From contig NZ_LZKK01000059.1 in NCBI RefSeq assembly GCF_001672815.1, positions 1 through 45,726 on the forward strand: a DNA stretch of 45,726 nt. Direction: 5' to 3'. The stretch comes from Mycobacterium sp. E796 (GTDB taxonomy: Bacteria; Actinomycetota; Actinomycetes; Mycobacteriales; Mycobacteriaceae). Below are positions 39,953-45,726 of this stretch, piece by piece. The translations under genes and the position numbers were made by a program. A model generated the notes under the pieces. That model was not told the DNA's origin, searched no databases, and was given only the letters and a program-made list of their open reading frames with translations. Positions within the stretch are counted from its first letter, which is position 1. Every line of letters starts with the position of its first letter.

Positions 39953-39974
39953 GACCGGCGGAAAACCACCGGTC
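39953..39974 (-). terminator. Terminator-like stem of the M-box expression platform
   Basis: On the minus strand GACCGGTGG and CCGCCGGTC form a 9-bp stem (one G-U) with a TTTT loop. It starts directly after the 3' strand of the aptamer's closing helix. ATTTC follows, with no long U tract, as is common in mycobacteria. It could stop transcription when Mg2+ is bound. Confidence 0.5.
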
Positions 39975-40140
39975 GCACCCCTCTCGTCGGAGCTTCGGCA
40001 CTGCACGGCGTATCCGATGGTTCCGGAAGCCACTTGGGCTCAACCCTTGGGTCCGGGAAGAGCTGTCCTGACCCGGGGCGTCTCTCGACGTTCGGGGTCA
40101 GTGGCCTGTATCCGTGCAGACGCCTCACCTACCGAGGTGC
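39975..40140 (-). ncRNA. M-box (ykoK) magnesium riboswitch aptamer
   Basis: This 166-nt minus-strand leader segment shows the conserved M-box blocks in order: GGTAGGTGAGGC near the 5' end, GAGAGACGCC then GGGTCAGGACAG in the middle, and GCCGTGCAGTGCCGAAGCTC near the 3' end. The ends GCACC and GGTGC pair as the closing P1 helix. M-box RNAs fold on binding Mg2+ and turn off downstream genes. The regulated genes here are two small ORFs and an Nramp-related transporter. Size and block spacing match the class. Confidence 0.92.
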
Positions 40141-40150
40141 TTGCCCGTCC

Positions 40151-40179
40151 ATCTTGCACCGCGACCCAATGGGCGTCAA
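40151..40179 (-). promoter_or_regulatory. Promoter of the M-box transcript
   Basis: On the minus strand TTGACG (40179-40174) and CAAGAT (40156-40151) are separated by 17 bp. Transcription would begin near 40144, four bases before the aptamer's closing helix. The -35 is one base from consensus; the -10 is weaker. Confidence 0.6.
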
Positions 40180-40241
40180 ATTACTTTACGCAACCATTAC
40201 GTTGGTTTCTGTTAACCCGCGGGCCCATCGACCGCCGCGAC

Positions 40242-40247
40242 TACCCT
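40242..40247 (+). promoter_or_regulatory. -10 element of O-methyltransferase gene
   Basis: TACCCT lies 7 nt before ATG 40255, fitting the TANNNT pattern and a leaderless transcript. No Shine-Dalgarno precedes the ATG. No -35 was recognised. Confidence 0.5.
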
Positions 40248-40254
40248 CGAAACC

Positions 40255-40914
40255 ATGGCTAATACTTTGCAGGCGCCCAAGGTCGCGACCGTGCTCGACC
40301 GGATGTACACCGAAACGAAAAATCAAATGTCGCGGTTGCGGGAAAGGGTCGGCGATTTCGACCGGCCGATGAGCGCGCAGGAGCGCGCAGACGCGATGAG
40401 CGAGTTTTACATCCCGGTGACGCCGGAATCGGGCCGCCTGCTCTACGCGCTGGTGCGGGCGACCCGGCCGGGCACGGTCGTCGAGTTCGGCATGTCCTTC
40501 GGAATCTCCGCGGTTCACCTGGCCGCGGCGGTACGCGACAACGGCACCGGTCGGGTGGTGACCACCGAACTCAGCGCCAGCAAGATCGCCGCGGCCAAAC
40601 AGACGTTCGCCGAGACCGGCCTGGACGACGTGATCACCATTCTCGAGGGAGACGCGCTTACCACGCTGGACAAGCTCGACGGTTCGGTCGATTTCGTCCT
40701 GCTCGATGGGTGGAAGGACCTCTACCTCCCCGTGATCGAGCTGCTCGAACCGCGCTTGTCGACCGGCGCGCTGATCGTCGCCGACAACGCCAGCGCCGCG
40801 GACGCTCAGCCCTACCTCGACCGGGTGCGGGACCCGGACAACGGCTACGTCAGCTTCAACTTCCTTGTCCGGGAAAGCGACAGCATGGAAATCAGCTGCC
40901 GCACCGGCGATTAA
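40255..40914 (+). CDS. Class I SAM-dependent O-methyltransferase (Rv0187-like)
   Basis: A 219-aa methyltransferase of the catechol/caffeoyl-CoA O-methyltransferase type (Methyltransf_24). SAM-binding motif I is VVEFGMSFGISAVHLA; the acidic end of strand 2 is VVTTELSASK; the motif DFVLLDGWKDLYLPV and the metal-binding-type ADNAS segment follow. This group uses a divalent metal, usually Mg2+ or Mn2+, to position the hydroxyl acceptor. It resembles M. tuberculosis Rv0187. Divergent from the M-box transcript, with about 100 bp between transcription starts. Its stop is 4 bp from the convergent acyltransferase stop. Acceptor unknown. Confidence 0.92.
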   Translation: MANTLQAPKVATVLDRMYTETKNQMSRLRERVGDFDRPMSAQERADAMSEFYIPVTPESGRLLYALVRATRPGTVVEFGMSFGISAVHLAAAVRDNGTGRVVTTELSASKIAAAKQTFAETGLDDVITILEGDALTTLDKLDGSVDFVLLDGWKDLYLPVIELLEPRLSTGALIVADNASAADAQPYLDRVRDPDNGYVSFNFLVRESDSMEISCRTGD

Positions 40915-40918
40915 GGGC

Positions 40919-43009
40919 CTAGCGCAGGGATTCCTCGAGCCAGGGCGTCAGCCATTTCACCCCTTCGGGGGTGAGGTGGACGCCGTCGCTGCGCACCTTG
41001 ATGCCGTCGACCTTGGCGGTGTAAACACCGTCCGGACACAGCTTATTGTTGAGGTCGAGGATTTGGACGCCGTTGTGCTGGGCGATTGTCTTGCGCAGCA
41101 TGGCATTCCAGAGGTTGACCCGGTCGGGCTGGTCCTCCGGATACAGCCGGCCGTCCGGCTTCTCGCCGCCCCGGCTGTAGGGCACGGTCGCCACCACCAC
41201 ACGAACACCGTTGGCGCTCAGGATGTTCAGCGCTCGCTGCAACTCGCCGTTGAGGTAGGCGTCGAAGGTCGGATCGCCGATATGGGTCCATTGCCCCTCG
41301 TTGACCCGATCGACCGTCTCCCACCGGCCGATGATCAACAGCGCGACGTCGGGCTGATCCTGGCCGAGTTGCGCCGACCACCTGATGGGCCAGCCGTCGC
41401 ATTCGGGCCGCTGTTCAAGGGTTTGGCCGAGGTAGCGATAGGGCGTGCCGCGCACCAGGCTGCAGCCGATGACGGTGTGGTCGAGGAACGCGAAGCCGGG
41501 CGTCGGCGGCAGGTAGTGCATCCAGGTCCAACCGATCGAGTCGCCGAACACCGAAACGGTGAAGGGCCGGTGGGGATCGCGGGGCGCGGGGCGGCCACCG
41601 CCCGGCGGCGACGGCGAGACCGCGGCCACCGCCGAGACACCCGGGGGCAGGCCCTCGCGCAGGCCGGGCCCGGTGCCCACCGGGACCACCAAGAGCGTTA
41701 CCGCGGCGGCGCTGGCCACGGTCGCCGCCGCGAGCGGCAGCAGCGGCACCCGCGCCGGCCGCCACCGGCGGATCGGTTGTTCGATCAGCCACCAGGACGC
41801 GGCGGCGATCACCACCGTGGCGGCGCACCGCGCGGCGAACAGCGGCAGCCCGGACCAGCCGGTGCGTTCACCGTTGAGGGCCAGAAAGATTGGCCAGTGC
41901 CACAGGTACACGCCGTAGGAGATGGTGCCCAGCCACACCAGGGGACGCAGGGCCAGGATGCGGGCGACGGCGCCGCGCTGCTCCATCGCCACCGGGGCGA
42001 CGACGAGGACGGACGCGACCGCGACCCCGATCAGCAGGCCGTGGCGAAACTCGCCGGCGCGGCCCGACGCGAAGTGGGTCGCCGTCGCCAGCCCTGCGAC
42101 TCCCAAGAGCGGCAGGAAGCGGGCGACCCGCCGTCCCCACCGGCTTCGGATCAGGCACCAGCCGCGGTTCATCGACGGCCAATCCCGCACCAGCAGTGCC
42201 GCCGCGGCGGCGCCGGTGAGCAACGCCTCCGCTCGGGTGTCGGTGCCGAAATAGATTCGGTCCCTCGTCGAATCGGAGGCCAGGACGATGGCGAGGGCCG
42301 CGGAAGCCAGCGCGCCGGTGGTGGCGATCAGGAAGGTGGCGAACCGCACGCCGCCGACGGTGGCCCGCCGGAAGTAGCGCCGGGCCCGCGCGGCCAGCAG
42401 CAGGGTCACCGCGATGAGCAGGACCGGCCAGATGAAGTAGTACTGCTCCTCCACCCCGAGCGACCAGGTGTGCTGCATCGGCGACGGCGGGGCGCCCTGG
42501 GTGAAGTAGTCGGTGTTTTGGGCCACGAACCGCCAATTCGCGACCCACAGGAACGCGGCGATCGCGTCGTCGCGTAATCCGGTGAGCGACTGGCTCGGCA
42601 GGAGCTCGCGGGCCGCGCCCACGGTGAGCACCATCAGCACCAGGGCGGGCAGCAGCCGTCGTGCCCGCCGAATCCAGAAGCCGGTCAGCTCAATTCGGCC
42701 GGTGCGCTGGAGCTCGTCGAGCAGCAGCGAGGTGATCAGGAATCCGCTGAGGACGAAGAAGATGTCGACGCCGATGAACCCGCCCGCCACACCGGGGATG
42801 CCGCCGTGCCCGACGAGCACCAGAGTGACCGCGATCGCACGAAGCCCGTCCAGCGCCGGTATGCCGGTGCGCCGTTCGGGTTGATCCCAGATCGCGATCC
42901 GGCCGGCGCGGCGCACCGGGGCGACCCATCGCGGCCGACGAGCAGAACGCGCCGGTGCGGGGTTCCTCCCGCCCGGTTCAGTGTCCGCCGTTAACGCGCG
43001 CTGGCCCAT
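40919..43009 (-). CDS. OafA-type membrane O-acyltransferase with SGNH domain (Rv0111-like)
   Basis: A 696-aa protein with an N-terminal acyltransferase-3 membrane domain (about 50-430, 10-11 helices) and a C-terminal periplasmic SGNH hydrolase-like domain. Hallmarks are the family start GIPALDGLRAIAV, GVDIFFVLSGFLI, the WSLGVEEQYYFIWP motif and SYGVYLWHWPIF. The SGNH part has the GDS motif (VSVFGDSIGW) and DGVHLT with the catalytic Asp-x-x-His. Such proteins acylate cell-surface glycans or glycolipids, taking acyl groups across the membrane. The best ribosome binding site (GAGGAGGGG) is about 16 nt before ATG 43009, rather far. Matches Rv0111 in length and type. Confidence 0.93.
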   Translation of the reverse strand: MGQRALTADTEPGGRNPAPARSARRPRWVAPVRRAGRIAIWDQPERRTGIPALDGLRAIAVTLVLVGHGGIPGVAGGFIGVDIFFVLSGFLITSLLLDELQRTGRIELTGFWIRRARRLLPALVLMVLTVGAARELLPSQSLTGLRDDAIAAFLWVANWRFVAQNTDYFTQGAPPSPMQHTWSLGVEEQYYFIWPVLLIAVTLLLAARARRYFRRATVGGVRFATFLIATTGALASAALAIVLASDSTRDRIYFGTDTRAEALLTGAAAAALLVRDWPSMNRGWCLIRSRWGRRVARFLPLLGVAGLATATHFASGRAGEFRHGLLIGVAVASVLVVAPVAMEQRGAVARILALRPLVWLGTISYGVYLWHWPIFLALNGERTGWSGLPLFAARCAATVVIAAASWWLIEQPIRRWRPARVPLLPLAAATVASAAAVTLLVVPVGTGPGLREGLPPGVSAVAAVSPSPPGGGRPAPRDPHRPFTVSVFGDSIGWTWMHYLPPTPGFAFLDHTVIGCSLVRGTPYRYLGQTLEQRPECDGWPIRWSAQLGQDQPDVALLIIGRWETVDRVNEGQWTHIGDPTFDAYLNGELQRALNILSANGVRVVVATVPYSRGGEKPDGRLYPEDQPDRVNLWNAMLRKTIAQHNGVQILDLNNKLCPDGVYTAKVDGIKVRSDGVHLTPEGVKWLTPWLEESLR

Positions 43010-43101
43010 GCCGATACGTCGCTGCCCCTCCTCGTGATCGCAGCCAGCCTAGTTGCGCGGGAGTCCGGATCGCCGGAAAGACACGCGCGTCCGGCGGCGC
43101 A

Positions 43102-44310
43102 TCAGAGGGGAAATCGGTTACGGATCCCGTTGAAGCGCTCCCACATCAGCGCGGTGCGTTCGGCGCTGGTGACGCGCGCGGTTTCCGGCGGTAACGCGCG
43201 CGCGAGGTCGGCGTGTTTGACGAGCCGGGTCGTCAGCGTCGCGGGCTGACCCGCGAGCATGTGCCGGTAGGTGAGGTTCCCGCGTTCGAATCCCTGGGTG
43301 TCGATCCAGTTGCGCAGGCCCGGGTCCCGGTGGGCCAGAATCAGTCTGACTTTGCCGTCGTCGTCGACGGATGCGCGGCTCGGTGTATAGCTGACCGGCC
43401 GGTAGAGGAAGTCCATGCTGGTGAAGTAGGCCCCCATGTTCGTGATCATCCACAACCCCTCGTGGGCGTCGAACTCGACGATGAGGGCGTCGTCGGGGCC
43501 CAGTTCCCAATACATGTTGGCGGCGGCCCGGCCGCGCTTGGCGTCCGCGTCGGACGCGTCAGGGCGAGGGAACTGGTTCGGATGTTCACCGTCGACGCCG
43601 CCGTGGGTGAACGGGAACTCGGGCCAGTCGCTCATCAGCCCGGTGACGAAATCACCCGCCCAGCGCATGGCCGCGACCATTGTGTCGGGGCTGGGCAGCG
43701 GCTTCGGCGAGGTCATGTCGACGCGCTCGATCCGCATCCGGGCGGGACGCTCGTCCCAGCGGTCGAAGCCCTGGCGGATGAACAGCTTGCGCGACTGTGC
43801 GGTGGTCGGCAGCCAATTCGGGCCGCGCTCGGGGCCACCCACGTACAGCTCGAAGGTGCCGTCCGGCTCGACTCGGAGCTGGTGGCCGAGCAGGTTGACC
43901 TCCGGCACGTCCCCGAACGGCTCATGCAGGACGTGCGGGCCGTCCGGGCGCGCCCCCTGCACGGTGATGTTGAAAAAGGGCGCGGTGCCCCGGGTTCCGG
44001 TGATCCGGTACGTCGATTCACCGTCGATCCAGGCCTGCTGGTAGGTGAAATCGGCGCAGTCCCCGCCCAGTTTCCGGGTCGGGTTGCAGAAGGCGTGCAG
44101 CACCGGATAGCGGGTGTCGCGGGTTTCCAGGGCCAGATCGAAGGCCTGCCCCAGGTTCTGGGTGAGGAAGCGGAACGCGTCGGCGCGCTGCACGCCGGAG
44201 GTCGCGTTGAGATCCTTGAAAGCCTGCCGGCCGGCGGCTTTCAGCCGGTCGCAGAACTCGCTCCACGCCCCATCCAGCGCCGCGTCGTCTGCGCCATCGC
44301 CGAAAGCCAC
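43102..44310 (-). CDS. DUF1214 domain-containing protein (second copy)
   Basis: A 402-aa DUF1214-family protein of unknown function. Family-like stretches are STYRITGTRGTAPFFNITVQG, DALIVEFDAHEGLWMITNMGAYF and the C-terminal FERGNLTYRHMLAG. It shares the RGNL block and general layout with the protein at 6722-7825 but has a longer N-terminal helical region (FCDRLKAAGRQAFKDL). There is no signal peptide. It starts at GTG 44310, 16 bp after the TIM-barrel gene stop, and is the last gene of a sulfotransferase - TIM-barrel - DUF1214 operon. A shared biochemical role with the sulfotransferase is inferred from recurrence of the pair. Confidence 0.87.
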   Translation of the reverse strand: MAFGDGADDAALDGAWSEFCDRLKAAGRQAFKDLNATSGVQRADAFRFLTQNLGQAFDLALETRDTRYPVLHAFCNPTRKLGGDCADFTYQQAWIDGESTYRITGTRGTAPFFNITVQGARPDGPHVLHEPFGDVPEVNLLGHQLRVEPDGTFELYVGGPERGPNWLPTTAQSRKLFIRQGFDRWDERPARMRIERVDMTSPKPLPSPDTMVAAMRWAGDFVTGLMSDWPEFPFTHGGVDGEHPNQFPRPDASDADAKRGRAAANMYWELGPDDALIVEFDAHEGLWMITNMGAYFTSMDFLYRPVSYTPSRASVDDDGKVRLILAHRDPGLRNWIDTQGFERGNLTYRHMLAGQPATLTTRLVKHADLARALPPETARVTSAERTALMWERFNGIRNRFPL

Positions 44311-44326
44311 TGCAAGCCTGCCTTTC

Positions 44327-45088
44327 TCAGCTGCCGAGTTTGTCGAGCATTTCGCTCACCGCCGCGCAGGCCCGTCCAGCCGCCGCAAGCCGGCCCTCCG
44401 CCTCGATTCGCGGCCCGAGCAATTCCACGTCGAAACCGAACGGGTAACCATCGGCCAGCGCCTGGGCCAGGAAGGACTCGATCGGAATTGCGCCGTCGCC
44501 GGGCACCGCGCGGGCCGGTAGCGCCCGGTCGCCCAGCACGTAATCGCTCAATTGGATCAGTTGCGTGCGGGGCAGCGCCCGCCGGAGCAGGCCCGCGAGA
44601 TCGGCTTCGGCCCAGCAGTGAAACAGGTCGATGCAGATGCCGATTCCCGCCAGCTCGGCGAGGGTGATCGTGTCACGCAGGCTGTGCGCGAAATGGATGT
44701 CGGCGTACAGGCTCGACGCGTTCTCGATGGCCAGGCCGACGCCGGCCAGCTGGGCCTCTTGCACGCACGGCTCGATCGCGCGGCAAAACCTCTCGGCCGC
44801 CTGCTCCCAGGTGCACCCGTCCCGGCCGCCGGTGAGCAGGTAGATGCACCGCGCACCCGTCGCTGCGGCGGCATCGATCAGCCGGGACAGCTCCGCCCCG
44901 GTGCGGAACAGATGGTAGACCGCCTCCACCGCGTAGTCTTCGGCGCGGATCAGGCGAACGAAGCCGGGGTCGAGGACCTGCGTGTCGAGGACGCTGAGGT
45001 GCCGCAGGCCAAGGGCCGTCCAATGCTGGTGCAGCTCATCGGTATCCGCCCCGAGGAACGTCACGTTGTGGACCGACAGCGCGCGCAC
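44327..45088 (-). CDS. Sugar phosphate isomerase/epimerase-like TIM barrel
   Basis: A 253-aa xylose isomerase-like TIM barrel (AP endonuclease 2 superfamily). Metal-ligand candidates are the Glu of GLAIENASSLYADI, the Asp and His of GICIDLFHCWAEADL, and the Glu of FDVELLG. Members are isomerases, epimerases or dehydratases; the real substrate is open. GTG 45088 lies 7 bp after the sulfotransferase stop and the gene ends 16 bp before the DUF1214 gene, so all three form one minus-strand operon. There is no signal peptide. Confidence 0.85.
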   Translation of the reverse strand: MRALSVHNVTFLGADTDELHQHWTALGLRHLSVLDTQVLDPGFVRLIRAEDYAVEAVYHLFRTGAELSRLIDAAAATGARCIYLLTGGRDGCTWEQAAERFCRAIEPCVQEAQLAGVGLAIENASSLYADIHFAHSLRDTITLAELAGIGICIDLFHCWAEADLAGLLRRALPRTQLIQLSDYVLGDRALPARAVPGDGAIPIESFLAQALADGYPFGFDVELLGPRIEAEGRLAAAGRACAAVSEMLDKLGS

Positions 45089-45095
45089 GGGAGTC

Positions 45096-45726
45096 TCAGT
45101 CCCGCTTTTCGATGCTGACCCCGAACCGCTCCCGGAAGGGTGCGAACTCGGCGTGCAGGTCGTCGAGGTTTTCGCCGATGTCGGTCAGCAACCGGGTGGA
45201 GTAGCGGAACTTCCCGTAGCGGTCGCCGCGGTTGTAGGCCAGGTAATCTCGCATCGACTCCTCGGCCTCGCCGGTGAGGGCCCGCCCGCAAAAGGCGTAG
45301 TAGCGCCCCACTGTCGCGACCGGATCCGCGATGAAGTCGGCGTAGGGGATGTGCAGGATCCGCGGGTCGTCGACCAGCGGGTTGGTCATCGTGTTGGCGA
45401 TGCTGGCCCGGGTCATCTCGAGGTGCTTCTTCGCCTCGACCGCGAGATCGATCGGGCCGACGATCCCGTCGAGGATGTCGGCCATCATCATGGTGCGCGA
45501 CGCCGCCACCTGGACGGGGTCGCGATGCAGCCAGAGCAGGTTCGCGTCGGGATAGGTGTCGAACAGCTCCTTGAGCCGAAAGCCGTGAAATCCCTTCAGC
45601 ACCCAATACTTCCGGGGACGGTTGTATTGAAACTGCTGCAGCATCGCCTTGTGCAGGCGGTACTGCGCGGCCGGGCCCGTCGGCAGGCCAGCGACGAGGG
45701 TCTGCATCGGCACCCGCCACCACGCC
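45096..45726 (-). CDS. Sulfotransferase family protein, C-terminal part (cut by window end)
   Basis: The open frame runs off the right edge of the window; upstream of the internal GTG at 45713 the frame is still open (AWWR). The visible 210 residues are the C-terminal half of a PAPS sulfotransferase: WVLKGFHGFRLKELF, then the 3'-phosphate-binding region WLHRDPVQVAASRTMM. The N-terminal phosphosulfate loop lies outside. It heads the operon with the TIM-barrel and DUF1214 genes. It is the second sulfotransferase/DUF1214 neighbourhood in this window. Acceptor unknown. Confidence 0.87.
   Translation of the reverse strand, partial: AWWRVPMQTLVAGLPTGPAAQYRLHKAMLQQFQYNRPRKYWVLKGFHGFRLKELFDTYPDANLLWLHRDPVQVAASRTMMMADILDGIVGPIDLAVEAKKHLEMTRASIANTMTNPLVDDPRILHIPYADFIADPVATVGRYYAFCGRALTGEAEESMRDYLAYNRGDRYGKFRYSTRLLTDIGENLDDLHAEFAPFRERFGVSIEKRD

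Noticed and set aside
39773..40372. 199-aa plus-strand frame over the M-box region
   Set aside because: It is antisense to the riboswitch leader and overlaps the start of the O-methyltransferase in another frame; composition is not protein-like.

Overview
The window is high-GC actinobacterial DNA from a slow-growing Mycobacterium, most likely near the M. avium complex. This rests on gene content and order remembered from M. tuberculosis, not on a search. The backbone runs, in inverted orientation, in the order of M. tuberculosis Rv0139 to Rv0116c: epimerase, SnoaL-like protein, msrA, cyp138, TetR, ephF, GNAT, fgd2, fadE1, htdZ, fbpC, mak, treS, pepA, an F420/PPOX protein, fusA2, fadD7, oxcA, oxyS and ldtA. 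An Rv0111-like acyltransferase follows. No tRNA, rRNA, insertion sequence, phage gene or CRISPR array was seen.

Layout. 1-378: a broken epimerase gene with a fold-back inverted duplication. 375-4849: SnoaL protein, msrA, cyp138 with a divergent TetR, a molbindin and ephF. 4877-13380: accessory block with a sulfotransferase, TetR-DUF1214, LLM oxidoreductase, SRPBCC protein, an acyl desaturase with its reductase under a FabR/DesT-like regulator, and two small conserved proteins. 13389-17116: GNAT, fgd2, fadE1 and htdZ (mycolate and acyl-CoA metabolism). 17211-20046: a small acidic protein, a phosphoesterase and a MarR-ABC exporter operon. 20256-26386: fbpC, a DUF1275 membrane protein, the treS-mak pair of the GlgE alpha-glucan pathway, and pepA. 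26498-29755: SnoaL protein, PPOX protein and fusA2. 29769-35835: a probable oxalate module (fadD7/oxcA), oxyS, a cysteine hydrolase and ldtA. 36022-40914: lipoprotein, quinone oxidoreductase, an Nramp-related transporter behind a long leader, and an O-methyltransferase. 40919-45726: OafA-type acyltransferase and a sulfotransferase/TIM-barrel/DUF1214 operon cut by the window end.

The most interesting locus is 37691-40180, on the minus strand. A promoter is followed by a clear M-box (ykoK) magnesium riboswitch aptamer, a terminator-like stem, a 24-codon ORF with a strong ribosome binding site, a 69-aa ORF with its own ribosome binding site, and then an Nramp-family protein. That protein has lost the canonical metal-selectivity Met (MPH replaced by APW) and the DPGN motif (replaced by DAGG), as in Nramp-related magnesium transporters. 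The layout suggests a magnesium-starvation operon with two undescribed small proteins or leader peptides.

Other points: matched double operators between cyp138 and its TetR; palindromes over both start codons in the desaturase/FabR-like locus; a KstR-type site before the SnoaL gene; two separate sulfotransferase + DUF1214 neighbourhoods; a hairpin leader before fusA2; and a 19-bp palindrome before the DUF1275 gene. Many genes appear to be leaderless (a TANNNT -10 element 6-8 nt before the start codon).
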